A DNA stretch of 64,000 nucleotides from Bacillus swezeyi (lineage in GTDB: Bacteria; Bacillota; Bacilli; Bacillales; Bacillaceae): contig NZ_MRBK01000005.1 of assembly GCF_001969815.1 (NCBI RefSeq), forward strand, positions 53,275-117,274, written 5' to 3'. This document shows, in pieces, positions 54,925-63,900 of this stretch; the stretch's first letter is position 1, and the number at the start of each line of letters is the position of its first letter. The position numbers were made by a program, and so were the translations under genes. The notes beneath the pieces are model-generated. The model searched no databases, was not told the origin of the DNA, and saw nothing but the letters and a program-made list of their open reading frames with translations.

Positions 54925-56166
54925 ATGAAAAAGACATCCGGCTTTCTTTTTGTCATGCTTATTTTTGCTAGCGTATTGGCAGCATGTCAAACTTCAGGCT
55001 CTGGACAAGGGGCTGAACATGATGACCATCAAATGAAAGATCATTCCGGAACAGAAAAGAAAGAATCCGCATCTCTTCCGACTGATTTGAACAACCGGGC
55101 AGCAGAAGGATTAGTTGTCCAAAATACGAAAAACACAACAAGGCTGGATGCCGATACACTTGAAGAGATGAGCATCAAAACTTCACAAACGATATGGCCC
55201 GCCACCCATAAACAAAACAGACCCGGGGCTGTCATCTTGGTCTCAGGCCAATCATGGCAAACAGCCCTTGCCGCGGCAGATCTGATTCACCATCCGAATA
55301 ACGGACCGGTTTTATTCACAGATTCAGAGAATATTTCTGAAGAGACGCAGAAAGAGATCAAGCGGTTAAGTCCATTGGGCACGTCTGACGGTACGCAAAT
55401 TCTGGCCATCGGAAATATCAATGAAAAAGCCCTTCAGGCTCTGGAATCCTATAAAGTAAAACAGCTGAAGGGAAAAAATCCGGCTGATCTGGCAAAGGAA
55501 ATCGACAAGGAATACGCAAGCGCGGCAGATGAGTATCCGAAAAGCGTCATTATCGGCTCCTCTGAAGATGATGCAGAGCTTTACACTCTGCCCGCCGTCA
55601 ATTGGATCGCCCATATGCCTGAGCCGGTACTATATGTCAATAAAGACGGCATTCCTGAAGAAACGGCTGAAGCATTGAAAAAAAGAGACGGCAAAGCGAA
55701 CATTTATATTCTCGGCCCTGAAGCAGCGGTTTCAGAAAAAACGGAAAAAGCTTTGAAAGAATACGGAACCGTTAAAAGAATTTCCGGAAACAACCCTGTG
55801 ACAAACTCGATTGCATTTGCAAAATTCAAAGATGAAAGCACCGATTTTGGCTGGGGAATCACAGATCCCGGACACGGCTTGTCCTTTGCATCAACGGCAG
55901 CGCCTGAGCTGGCTCTTGCCGGAGCGCCTTTTTCCCATTTAGGAAAGCATGCTCCGCTGCTTTTGCTGAAAAATGGACAGGCAGACCAAAACATGTACTC
56001 CTTTTTAGCAGGTATTGAACCATCCTTTAAGAATCACCCGCAAGACGGACCTTACAATCATGGCTTTATTCTCGGAACAGAAGACGATATTTCATTTCAG
56101 ACGCAAGGCATTCTTGATGACATTCTGGAGATTAAATCTTCTGAAGGAGGACATACCGGACATTAG
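54925..56166 (+). CDS. Lipoprotein with cell-wall-binding repeat 2-like domains, His-rich
   Basis: 413 aa. A signal peptide ends in lipobox VLAAC. A His/Asp/Met-rich stretch follows (EHDDHQMKDHSG) and the protein ends GGHTGH. The central part repeats a pattern seen in cell wall binding repeat 2 proteins: AVILVSGQSWQTALAAADL, then ILAIGNINEKALQALESY, then SVIIGSSEDDAELYTLPA and NIYILGPEAAVSEKTEKAL. ATG 54925 follows AGGGGGA. It lies 87 bp after the kinase gene and is probably part of the same regulon. Function unknown. Confidence 0.78.
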   Translation: MKKTSGFLFVMLIFASVLAACQTSGSGQGAEHDDHQMKDHSGTEKKESASLPTDLNNRAAEGLVVQNTKNTTRLDADTLEEMSIKTSQTIWPATHKQNRPGAVILVSGQSWQTALAAADLIHHPNNGPVLFTDSENISEETQKEIKRLSPLGTSDGTQILAIGNINEKALQALESYKVKQLKGKNPADLAKEIDKEYASAADEYPKSVIIGSSEDDAELYTLPAVNWIAHMPEPVLYVNKDGIPEETAEALKKRDGKANIYILGPEAAVSEKTEKALKEYGTVKRISGNNPVTNSIAFAKFKDESTDFGWGITDPGHGLSFASTAAPELALAGAPFSHLGKHAPLLLLKNGQADQNMYSFLAGIEPSFKNHPQDGPYNHGFILGTEDDISFQTQGILDDILEIKSSEGGHTGH

Positions 56167-56175
56167 CATCTCTAG

Positions 56176-56206
56176 TGAAGGCTCGCTGAAAAAGAGCCTT
56201 CATTTT
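56176..56206 (+). terminator. Terminator of the lipoprotein gene
   Basis: TGAAGGCTC and GAGCCTTCA form a perfect 9-bp stem with a 9-nt loop, then TTTTA. Confidence 0.85.
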
Positions 56207-56318
56207 ATTGTCATCACATTCCTCTGGCTGCGCATCGGCGGCACACTAATGAAGAGACATGCGGTTAAGGAATCGGATAATTCGCAGCCTCAACTTTTTG
56301 CCGTGCGTCCTTCCGGTT

Positions 56319-58112
56319 TCACGCGTCCTCATACGTTTCCGGCAGCCTCTCCCTTTCGCCTTTCTTGAACCAGATGCCGTAAAAATTGATCCATCCTTCA
56401 TCATTCAGGGCAATGCCTTGAATGGCTTCCCCCGCTTTGACACGCATTTTATTTTGATAAAGAGGCAGTGCACAAACCTCTTCGACCAGTTCGGCATCCA
56501 CCCTGCTGAGAAGGCTGATTCTTTTTTCATGGTCATCGATATAACGAATGTCTTCCCTCACTTGCTTGGCCTTTTGTTTCCATTCGGAAGACAGCTGAGC
56601 ATGCAGAAAACTGTTTTCCGTCAAAAGGAGGTGAAGCCAGCTCACTTCTTCGGAATAGCTGAAAGTCGCGCTGTCATGAATCAGATCGGCTTTCAAAATG
56701 ATGTCTTTCCTCATCAGCTCATCAGCCTCCAAATGGTGCACTTCTACTACAATGCCAAATGGCCTGCATCTCTCCTTAATCCATGACACATCTTCCCTAT
56801 GATCGCACTCGCTAAATGTATAAAGCTTGAGCGGTTCCCCCCCGTAATCACATTCTTTCAACAGCTCATGAATATTGTTCTTGATTTCAGCCGGCTGACT
56901 TACATTCATAAAGGCTGCTGCAGGTGCCGTCCGCTGACCTGCCAATTCATTGACCATATCAGCCGGAGATATGATTTGCTTTAATGCTTTTCTGAACGCT
57001 CTATGCTGCAATGGCCCCGGCCGCTCCAAATTGACCGAAATGTACTGGACATTTCTTTCCTCATACCATTCGTCAAATAACCGGCCTTGGTCTTCACTCT
57101 CTATATAAAAACCGTAGTCCAATACATGTGAGCGGCTTTCCGTCTCCATATGCCATAATTCAATCCGGTCTAAAAAAGCTCGCCCTTTAAAATAATGCTC
57201 ATGCACTTCAAGAGCAAGAACCCTATCGTCGCGGCGGACAAGCCTGAAAGGACCGGTGCCGGTCAACTGTCCGCTCTCATGCTGCACACATAAAACAGAC
57301 AGCCTTTCATCACACAGATGATGCAAAAACAGCGCGTTTTTCTCCTTTAGACAAATATCGAAGCAATAGTCATCCTTGATCTTGATTGTTTCAATATCTT
57401 CGGCCAGCCATTTGCATTTGTTTTGCGGATCCAGCAAAAACCTTTCAAACGTGTAGCGGACATCTTCTGCGCTCAATGTTTTGCCGTGATGAAAATAAAC
57501 GCCTTTTCTCAAATAAAATGTCCATGTTTTATGATCGGCCGAACACTCCCAATGATGCGCAAGATGCGGCTGAATTCCGCCTCTTTTTTCATCAAAACGA
57601 AGCAGTGTATCGAAAACCTGTTTCACGATATGGCTTTCAGACCGCAGATAGATGCGGCTTGGATCCAATCGTTCAAAATGCTCCGGCTTTAGGGAAGTAA
57701 TCAGCCGCAGCACGTCCTTCTTCTGTTGGTTCTGCGTCTCCATTTGAAAACCAAACACGTGATTCAGCCATTTTTTATAAAAGAATAATGCGCGCGGACA
57801 AACGTTTTCATACGTTTGCAAAAGGTGTCTCGCCTGTCCGATCTTCCCGTCTTTTGTGTAGTTCTTTGCCGTTTCGAACAGCAGTGCGCAGGGTTCCTTC
57901 AAAAATTGAACTTCAGATTTAATGCCTCTGCCCAGACCCCTTTTCCAATTGATCCACTGCAAATCTTCAAGCTTGTTTAAAATCAGCTTTGCGTTTCTTG
58001 CTGTGCAAAATAAGATGCCTGCCGCTTCCTTCATCGACATCTCCGCTGTTTGTCCGGCTTGATCACATTTTAATGTTGCGGTCAGCGCCATGTAATGCTC
58101 GATTGGTTTCAT
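56319..58112 (-). CDS. SgrR-type regulator with solute-binding domain
   Basis: 597 aa. The N-terminal 110 residues form a helix-turn-helix (MSMKEAAGILFCTARNAKLI) of the SgrR type. From about 155 it is like an oligopeptide/nickel-binding protein (family 5), with WTFYLRKGVYFHHGKTLSAE and VRYTFERFL, but it has no signal peptide, so the sensor is cytoplasmic. E. coli SgrR senses sugar-phosphate stress; the ligand here is unknown. ATG 58112 follows GGGGGA. Divergent from an MFS exporter gene, its probable target. Confidence 0.85.
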   Translation of the reverse strand: MKPIEHYMALTATLKCDQAGQTAEMSMKEAAGILFCTARNAKLILNKLEDLQWINWKRGLGRGIKSEVQFLKEPCALLFETAKNYTKDGKIGQARHLLQTYENVCPRALFFYKKWLNHVFGFQMETQNQQKKDVLRLITSLKPEHFERLDPSRIYLRSESHIVKQVFDTLLRFDEKRGGIQPHLAHHWECSADHKTWTFYLRKGVYFHHGKTLSAEDVRYTFERFLLDPQNKCKWLAEDIETIKIKDDYCFDICLKEKNALFLHHLCDERLSVLCVQHESGQLTGTGPFRLVRRDDRVLALEVHEHYFKGRAFLDRIELWHMETESRSHVLDYGFYIESEDQGRLFDEWYEERNVQYISVNLERPGPLQHRAFRKALKQIISPADMVNELAGQRTAPAAAFMNVSQPAEIKNNIHELLKECDYGGEPLKLYTFSECDHREDVSWIKERCRPFGIVVEVHHLEADELMRKDIILKADLIHDSATFSYSEEVSWLHLLLTENSFLHAQLSSEWKQKAKQVREDIRYIDDHEKRISLLSRVDAELVEEVCALPLYQNKMRVKAGEAIQGIALNDEGWINFYGIWFKKGERERLPETYEDA

Positions 58113-58147
58113 CCATTCTTCCCCCGCTTTAGAAAAGGTGAAATGAT

Positions 58148-58219
58148 CTCCTTACCTTTCTGTCCTTTTTACGGATATTTTTTCATTCTACACTAATTAC
58201 ACCACATAACGGTAAGGAG
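58148..58219. promoter_or_regulatory. Inverted repeat between the SgrR-like and MFS genes
   Basis: CTCCTTACC (58148-58156) and GGTAAGGAG (58211-58219) are perfect inverted copies 54 bp apart. The right copy is the MFS ribosome binding site; the left is not needed for translation, so it may be an operator half or allow RNA pairing. Confidence 0.35.
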
Positions 58220-58226
58220 GCAAGAT

Positions 58227-59444
58227 ATGAAATACATCAAACGATTGAAACAAAGATACAGCCCCCCGGTGTGGATTTGTTTCTTCGGAGAGTTTCTGAC
58301 CGGGACAACAGGTGGCATGCTTGCACCTTTCCTCCTTCTTTATCTCTATGACACGCTTGGAACAGGCGTATTGCCCGTGATGATGGTCATCGGGATCAGG
58401 CCGCTGACAGAGGTTGTTGTCACTTTGGCTGCCGGAGGAATGACAGATCGGTTCGGGAGGCGGAAAATCATCTTAACAGCGCTCGGCTTTCAGACCATTT
58501 CTGCTGCCGGATTTATGACCGCTGATCACGTATGGCTCTTTGCCCTTTTTTATATGCTGAACGGCATCGGAGGGGCTTTGTACATTCCCGCACAGCGCGC
58601 CCAAATAACGGACAGCACCCGAAGCGGGATGCGGCCGGAAGTGTTTGCCGTTATTCATGCCATTGAAGGCTTTGGCGCAGCGATCGGCCCCGTCATCGGA
58701 CTTGCCGTTTATTCCTATCAGCCCGTTTGGATCTTCGGTTTTCAAGCGTGTGCTTTTGCTCTTTATTGGCTTGCTGTTTATTTTAGAATGCCTGAGACAT
58801 ATCGGTCAAAAAGCAAAAAAGAAAGTTTGCAAAAAGAAAATCCCGTTTCTGTCAAGCAGATGTTTCTTCATCACCGGCCAGTCCTGCTCTTAATGCTGTT
58901 TTCGGTTCCTGTCAGCATGTTATACGCACAGCTTGAAACAAATTACCGCCTTTACCTTGAAGTTCTTTTCGACGATTTTTTAATGATCTTGACTGCTTTT
59001 ACCGTCTGTCATGCATTGCTTGGGATCACAATTCAGGTTCCTCTTGTTAAATGGACGGAAAAGCTGAAAATGAAAACAATTGTTATGATTTCATACGGAT
59101 GCTACTCAATTGCGGCATTAGGTTTTGCATTTTCTTCCTCTCTCCCAGCAGTACTAGTGACAGCTGTCTTATTGACAGCGGGAGAAAGCATGCTGCTTAA
59201 TCACATGCAAACCTTTGTCTCAAAGATTGCTCCTGTTCATATGCGCGGTCGGTATTTTGCATTTTACGGCCTGCATTGGGATATTTCCCGGACAATAGGA
59301 CCTTTTTTAGGAGGGCTGATCTTCATCCGCTTTGGCGGAACCGCGCTTTTCCTGTCGGTATTTATACTGGTCATTGCCGGAGCAGCCGCTCAATATGCCG
59401 CAGTTTTGAATCTGTCTAACGGGAAAAAACGAACCATTTTATAG
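58227..59444 (+). CDS. MFS-family exporter
   Basis: 405 aa, twelve predicted helices. GGMTDRFGRRKIIL between helices 2 and 3 is the MFS signature. A long basic loop lies near 190-205. The family pumps drugs or metabolites by proton antiport. ATG 58227 follows AAGGAGG. Divergent from the SgrR-like regulator, a pairing seen in several Bacillus loci. Substrate unknown. Confidence 0.87.
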   Translation: MKYIKRLKQRYSPPVWICFFGEFLTGTTGGMLAPFLLLYLYDTLGTGVLPVMMVIGIRPLTEVVVTLAAGGMTDRFGRRKIILTALGFQTISAAGFMTADHVWLFALFYMLNGIGGALYIPAQRAQITDSTRSGMRPEVFAVIHAIEGFGAAIGPVIGLAVYSYQPVWIFGFQACAFALYWLAVYFRMPETYRSKSKKESLQKENPVSVKQMFLHHRPVLLLMLFSVPVSMLYAQLETNYRLYLEVLFDDFLMILTAFTVCHALLGITIQVPLVKWTEKLKMKTIVMISYGCYSIAALGFAFSSSLPAVLVTAVLLTAGESMLLNHMQTFVSKIAPVHMRGRYFAFYGLHWDISRTIGPFLGGLIFIRFGGTALFLSVFILVIAGAAAQYAAVLNLSNGKKRTIL

Positions 59445-59473
59445 TACCTGGTACTAGCACAAAGTGCTATAAT
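59442..59473 (+). promoter_or_regulatory. Promoter with palindromic operator upstream of the acyl-CoA synthetase gene
   Basis: TAGTACC-T-GGTACTA (59442-59456) is a perfect 7-bp inverted repeat, followed directly by GCAC-AAA-GTGC (59457-59467) and a perfect -10, TATAAT (59468-59473). The expected -35 (59445-59450) is not consensus and lies inside the first palindrome, so a bound protein should control it. Confidence 0.55.
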
Positions 59474-59508
59474 TAAATCAACATAGATCTTGAAGATAAG
59501 GAGGCATT

Positions 59509-61131
59509 ATGGATACGTTAAAACAACAAACAATCGGCGCCTTGTTAGCATCAGCTGCCGGCCGGTTTCCGCATCATGAAGCGGTCGTGTATTCTGAGCT
59601 GGATTTGAGATATTCATATCAGGAGCTTTATGAAGAAACCGCCAAAATAGCAAAGGGCTTAATGGCTCTCGGCATTGAAAAAGGAGAGCATGTCGCCATC
59701 TGGGCATCGAATATTCCCGAATGGATTCTGCTTCAGTTTGCGACTGCAAGAATCGGTGCCGTGCTTGTGACCGTCAACACGAGCTATCAAGCGAGAGAAC
59801 TGGAATACTTATTGGAACATTCGGATTCAACCACCCTTTTTCTGATGGACGGCTACAAAGGCACATCATACATCGAGATGATTCATTCGATAATGGAAAA
59901 GCCAGAAAAACTGACAAAGCTGAAAAGGCTCGTCTATCTTGGAAAAGGCGAAACACCGGAGAACATGATGTCATTTGCCGAGACTGCCAAAAAAGGCGAA
60001 ATCATTTCTGATGACGCCCTTTTGAAAAGGGAGCGGTCGCTGGCGCATGATGATGTGATCAACATGCAATATACGTCGGGAACGACCGGTTTTCCAAAAG
60101 GTGTCATGCTGACTCACTATAACATTGTCAACAATGCGGCGATCGTCGCTGACAGAATGGGGCTTAAGAGCGAAGACAGATTGTGCATCCCGGTTCCCCT
60201 CTTTCATTGTTTCGGCTGTGTATTAAGCACGCTCGCCTGCGTGTCGGCGGGGGCAGCCATGCTGCCGATTATCGAATTCAAGCCTGAAACGGTTTTAAAA
60301 ACGGTTGAAAAGGAAAGATGCACAGGGCTGCAAGGCGTACCGACGATGTTTATTGCAGAGCTCGCTCATCCCGGCTTTGCAAATCATGATCTTTCTTCAC
60401 TGCGAACCGGAATTATGGCGGGATCTCCGTGCCCGAAAGAAGTCATGAAAAAAGTGATGAAACAGATGAATTTGACAGATATCACGATTGCATACGGACA
60501 GACGGAATCATCCCCTGTGATTACACAGACAACCGTCGCCGACACGATCGAACGCCGCGTCGAAACAGTCGGAAAGGTGCACCCTCATGTAGAGATTAAA
60601 ATCATCGACCCTGACACAGGTGAAACGCTCGGCTCTGATGAGCAGGGCGAACTGTGCACAAGAGGCTATCTCGTGATGAAGGGATACTATAAGATGGAAG
60701 AGGCGACAAATAAGGTAATAGATGAGGATGGCTGGCTTCATACAGGAGACCTTGCCGTAATGGATCAGGATGGCTACGTGAAAATCACCGGCCGTTTAAA
60801 AGATATGATCGTCCGCGGAGGGGAAAATATTTATCCGCGTGAAATAGAAGAATTCCTTTATGAACATGAAGATATTATCGATGTTCAGGTCGTCGGTGTT
60901 CCCGATGAAAAATACGGAGAAAAAACGGCGGCTTTTATCAAATGCAAGCATGGTAAAACGCTGACTCTGGAAGATATCAGGACATTTTGCGAAGGTCAGC
61001 TTTCCTATTATAAAATTCCAGAATACGTGTTTCAGATCGATGAATATCCGCTGACCGCCTCCGGAAAAGTCCAGAAGTATATTTTAAGAGAACGAACTGA
61101 AGCGCGATTGGCTGCTGAGACAGTAACATAA
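59509..61131 (+). CDS. Fatty acyl-CoA/AMP-forming synthetase
   Basis: 540 aa of the ANL family. The ATP loop is YTSGTTGFPKGVMLTH, then AYGQTESSPV, WLHTGDLAV and GRLKDMIVRGGENIYPREIE; the catalytic Lys lies in TASGKVQKYILRE. It activates a carboxylic acid with ATP and CoA. It resembles YngI-type medium/long-chain or acetoacetyl-CoA synthetases, but the substrate cannot be read from sequence. ATG 59509 follows AAGGAGG. A lone gene ending at a strong terminator. Confidence 0.88.
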   Translation: MDTLKQQTIGALLASAAGRFPHHEAVVYSELDLRYSYQELYEETAKIAKGLMALGIEKGEHVAIWASNIPEWILLQFATARIGAVLVTVNTSYQARELEYLLEHSDSTTLFLMDGYKGTSYIEMIHSIMEKPEKLTKLKRLVYLGKGETPENMMSFAETAKKGEIISDDALLKRERSLAHDDVINMQYTSGTTGFPKGVMLTHYNIVNNAAIVADRMGLKSEDRLCIPVPLFHCFGCVLSTLACVSAGAAMLPIIEFKPETVLKTVEKERCTGLQGVPTMFIAELAHPGFANHDLSSLRTGIMAGSPCPKEVMKKVMKQMNLTDITIAYGQTESSPVITQTTVADTIERRVETVGKVHPHVEIKIIDPDTGETLGSDEQGELCTRGYLVMKGYYKMEEATNKVIDEDGWLHTGDLAVMDQDGYVKITGRLKDMIVRGGENIYPREIEEFLYEHEDIIDVQVVGVPDEKYGEKTAAFIKCKHGKTLTLEDIRTFCEGQLSYYKIPEYVFQIDEYPLTASGKVQKYILRERTEARLAAETVT

Positions 61132-61140
61132 GCTATGAAA

Positions 61141-61191
61141 AAGCCGAAAATGCCATGTTCGGACGACATGCCAAGGTATTTTCGGCCTTTT
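61141..61191. terminator. Bidirectional terminator between the acyl-CoA synthetase gene and cotJC
   Basis: GCCGAAAATGCC and GGTATTTTCGGC pair (one mismatch), flanked by AAAAA and CCTTTT. Confidence 0.85.
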
Positions 61192-61194
61192 GCA

Positions 61195-61764
61195 TTAAAA
61201 CACTTTTTTTTGGTCGCGCTCTTCCTTTAAAATTTCGACAGCTTCACGGAAGCGCTGGGAATGAACGATTTCCCTTTCTCTTAAAAACGCCAGCCCGTCA
61301 TTTAAATCAGGATCATCAGACATATCGATCAGCCATTGATACGTCGCCCTCGCTTTTTCTTCCGCGGCGATGTCCTCATATAAATCGGCAATCGGATCAC
61401 CTTTTGCCTGAATATATGTAGCCGTGAACGGAACACCTGCCGCGTTGTGATAAAACAGGGCTTTGTCATGATCTGCATAATGGGCGCCGAGTCCCGCTTC
61501 CTTCATCTGTTCCGGTGTCGCATCTTTTGTTAATTTATACACCATCGTAGCAATCATTTCCAAATGAGCAAACTCTTCTGTGCCGATGTCCGTGAGAAGG
61601 CCGACGACTTTATCAGGAATGCTGTAGCGCTGATTCAAATAGCGAAGCGCCGCCGCCAATTCACCGTCCGCTCCGCCGTACTGCTCAATTAAAAATTTAG
61701 CAAGCCTTGGATTGCACTCCCTCACTTTCACAGGATATTGCAGTTTTTTCTCATACAGCCACAT
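61195..61764 (-). CDS. cotJC: Spore coat protein CotJC (manganese-catalase type)
   Basis: 189 aa, a complete Mn-catalase-like four-helix bundle. Metal ligands are expected in GTEEFAHLEMIA and EKARATYQWL. MWLYEKKLQYPVKV is the family start. It is made in the mother cell and joins the coat; peroxide removal is inferred from the family. Last gene of cotJABC, 21 bp after cotJB. Confidence 0.94.
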   Translation of the reverse strand: MWLYEKKLQYPVKVRECNPRLAKFLIEQYGGADGELAAALRYLNQRYSIPDKVVGLLTDIGTEEFAHLEMIATMVYKLTKDATPEQMKEAGLGAHYADHDKALFYHNAAGVPFTATYIQAKGDPIADLYEDIAAEEKARATYQWLIDMSDDPDLNDGLAFLREREIVHSQRFREAVEILKEERDQKKVF

Positions 61765-61785
61765 GAACCTGACTCCCTTCCTTCT

Positions 61786-62049
61786 TTAAACTTGCCATGG
61801 CCAAGGACTTCTTCTCCAGCTCCAGTAGGATTCCGTCTGATCGGGATTCCCCTGTATGAGAGGACCGTATCTCGATTCAAATTTCGCTTTCAGTTTTCTG
61901 GAGTATCCGGCGTACTGATTGTATTGTTTAATGGCATCACTATCATCCGGATGTGTATCAAGGTAAAGCATCAACTCGACAAGCACAAAATCGACGGCCT
62001 GAATCTCATGAAGCTTTTGATAGTAGTCTTGCGGTAAAGAGTTAGTCAC
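61786..62049 (-). CDS. cotJB: Spore coat protein CotJB
   Basis: 87 aa. It contains YYQKLHEIQAVDFVLVELML and LDTHPDDSDAIKQYNQY, typical of CotJB, and a Trp-rich tail (SYWSWRRSPWPWQV). It starts with GTG 62049 behind a GGAGG/AAGGGG site at the end of cotJA. Needed with CotJA and CotJC in the coat. Confidence 0.93.
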   Translation of the reverse strand: MTNSLPQDYYQKLHEIQAVDFVLVELMLYLDTHPDDSDAIKQYNQYAGYSRKLKAKFESRYGPLIQGNPDQTESYWSWRRSPWPWQV

Positions 62050-62054
62050 CCCCC

Positions 62055-62288
62055 TTACCTCCCATCTTCATACGGATTTTCATAATGATCATAAAAAACG
62101 GGCCAAAGCGTCCCTTTTTTTAAAGCCTCCATCGGCGAGAACTGCGGAAGACCCCGGGGCTGGAAGCCCAAATATAAATTCGGAGGGGTTCGGTAATACC
62201 TTTTCCCCAGCGGCGGACACGGGTCAAAAGCGCTGCGGAACGGACGATACGATTTAACTTTGGTGAATGATTCCTCGGCATGCTTCAC
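62055..62288 (-). CDS. cotJA: Spore coat protein CotJA
   Basis: 77 aa, proline- and aromatic-rich (FDPCPPLGKRYYRTPPNLYL, then GLPQFSPMEAL), the CotJA pattern. It starts with GTG 62288 behind GAGGTG. First gene of the operon, 5 bp from cotJB, behind a sigma-E-like promoter. Confidence 0.93.
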   Translation of the reverse strand: MKHAEESFTKVKSYRPFRSAFDPCPPLGKRYYRTPPNLYLGFQPRGLPQFSPMEALKKGTLWPVFYDHYENPYEDGR

Positions 62289-62323
62289 TTAGGTTCACCT
62301 CTATTTGTGATGGAATCTAATTT

Positions 62324-62352
62324 AATGTATTCATATACGCTTACAGTTATGT
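62324..62352 (-). promoter_or_regulatory. Sigma-E-like promoter of cotJABC
   Basis: On the minus strand ATA (62350-62348), 16 bp, AATACATT (62331-62324), 7 of 8 matches to the sigma-E -10 CATACANT. cotJ is sigma-E-dependent in B. subtilis. Confidence 0.55.
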
Positions 62353-62513
62353 TCTGACATGCCTTTGTTTTCCAATGATCAGTTTTACTTATCAATCTTT
62401 TAAATAAATTCGTATTTTACCAATCACTAAAATTATATTATAGTTATAAATAGAAATACTTTACTTAGTGAAACATTAATGATCTCGATTACTACAGGAA
62501 GAAGGGTTCAAAT

Positions 62514-63668
62514 TTGAGGATAAAAAATGATTTCCTACGGGATATCATATTGATTATCATCAGCGGTATCGGGGGATTTCTTCTCTCATTAACCGGGATG
62601 ACAATCGGCTGGATGGTCGGGACCATGGCTGCCGCCTCATCTCTGTCATTATTTCGGCCGGCTCCGCTGAAAATAGCGATCAGACAAAACGGCATCCATA
62701 CAGGATGGCTCAGTTTCGGGCAAATGCTGTTAGGGATAGAGCTCGGGCAAAAAATCAATATGTCTGTAATTTCGATCTTTAAAGAAAATTGGCTGATTGT
62801 CGGAATAATGCTGCTTCTTTCCGTTATCTTTGCGATGCTCTCGGGATTGGTTTTATGGAGATTCAGCAAAGCGGATATGATGACAAGTTTTGTAGGAACG
62901 GCGCCTGGAGGTCTTTCAGCCATGCCAGGAATCGCTCAGGAAGTGGGCGCGAATACCGCCATCGTCAGCCTTGTACAAATGATACGCGTGCTTTTGGTGG
63001 TCATGACGATACCTTTTTTCGTCTATTTCATTCATTCCAAATATCCGGATTCACAGGCTGTCGCCCATCAGATGCTGGCTGCCGGTACATCCAAATTTGA
63101 AACGATTTATGTTGTTTGGACGGCCGTCATTTCACTGGCCGCTTTTTTAGCCTGCAAGGCGGTTAAATTTTTAAAGTTTCCCGCCCCATGGCTGCTGGGA
63201 AGCATGATTGGCGCCGCCGTCATTCATATCGCCGGCAGTTCATTGACCGGTTTTAGCCTGACCGCCTGGTGGCCCCACGGTTTTTCAGTGTTGTCGCAAA
63301 TCTGTCTCGGCGCAACGATCGGCTCAAAAATGAATAAAGAGATGTTCATCGGTGTCAGACAAACGCTTGTCGTTGCTTTCCTCGGCTCCGTCGGCCTGAT
63401 TATTGCGATGATCTTAAGCGCCTTCGTGACTGCCAAAGCCGCAGGCATTTCCTTGACGACAGCCATATTGGCGTTTTCACCTGGAGGAATCGCGGAAATG
63501 GCGACGACTTCGGTTTCTCTCCACGCCGACTCGACTTTTGTTGTCGCCGTTCAAGTTTTAAGGGTTGTGCTTGTGATAGCCATGCTGCCGCCATTCTTCC
63601 GGCTTTTGCATCAAAGGTCGGAAAAAACGGCACACCCGTCTATGAAAAAAGCCAGAGCTGAAGGTTAA
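62514..63668 (+). CDS. AbrB-family (ammonia monooxygenase-like) membrane protein
   Basis: 384 aa, about ten helices in two homologous halves: FLLSLTGMTIGWMVGTMAAA near the start and FLKFPAPWLLGSMIGAAVIH in the second. Each half has the FVGTAPGGLSAMPGIA / AFSPGGIAEMATT motif. Despite the database name AbrB it is not the AbrB transition-state regulator. Function unknown; transport is assumed. It starts with TTG 62514 behind GAAGGG. Divergent from cotJABC. Confidence 0.87.
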   Translation: MRIKNDFLRDIILIIISGIGGFLLSLTGMTIGWMVGTMAAASSLSLFRPAPLKIAIRQNGIHTGWLSFGQMLLGIELGQKINMSVISIFKENWLIVGIMLLLSVIFAMLSGLVLWRFSKADMMTSFVGTAPGGLSAMPGIAQEVGANTAIVSLVQMIRVLLVVMTIPFFVYFIHSKYPDSQAVAHQMLAAGTSKFETIYVVWTAVISLAAFLACKAVKFLKFPAPWLLGSMIGAAVIHIAGSSLTGFSLTAWWPHGFSVLSQICLGATIGSKMNKEMFIGVRQTLVVAFLGSVGLIIAMILSAFVTAKAAGISLTTAILAFSPGGIAEMATTSVSLHADSTFVVAVQVLRVVLVIAMLPPFFRLLHQRSEKTAHPSMKKARAEG

Positions 63669-63690
63669 CCCTTCCGTTCCGGCTTTTTTT
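63645..63690 (+). terminator. Terminator of the AbrB-family gene
   Basis: AAAAAGCC pairs with GGCTTTTT; the inner AAGG pairs with CCTT. T7 follows. Confidence 0.75.
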
Positions 63691-63699
63691 CACATCCTA

Positions 63700-63900
63700 A
63701 TGAAATGTCATTCAATTCATTCATCACACATTTTTACGATATCATCCATCGATCACTCTGCGGACGTATGCGGATCAAGCAGTGCAGCCTGATAAATGGC
63801 TCTTTCTTTTTCGTAATCACAGCTTCAATCGTCAAAAAAAATGCGAACATCTCTTTCAAGGGCAATACGCAATGTTTGATTTAATCCGCTAAATAAATGG
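63700..63900 (-). pseudogene. Remnant of a family 4 glycosidase C-terminus
   Basis: The minus strand reads KERAIYQAALLDPHTS, then, after a stop, MDDIVKMCDE, in the style of the C-terminus of GH4 alpha-galactosidase or alpha-glucosidase enzymes (LplD or MelA type). Upstream pieces are broken by stops and frame changes. The rest of 63900-64000 shows no gene. Confidence 0.4.

Noticed and set aside
56207..56318. Possible gene remnant between the lipoprotein terminator and the SgrR-like gene
   Set aside because: No frame gives a recognisable protein or translation signal.
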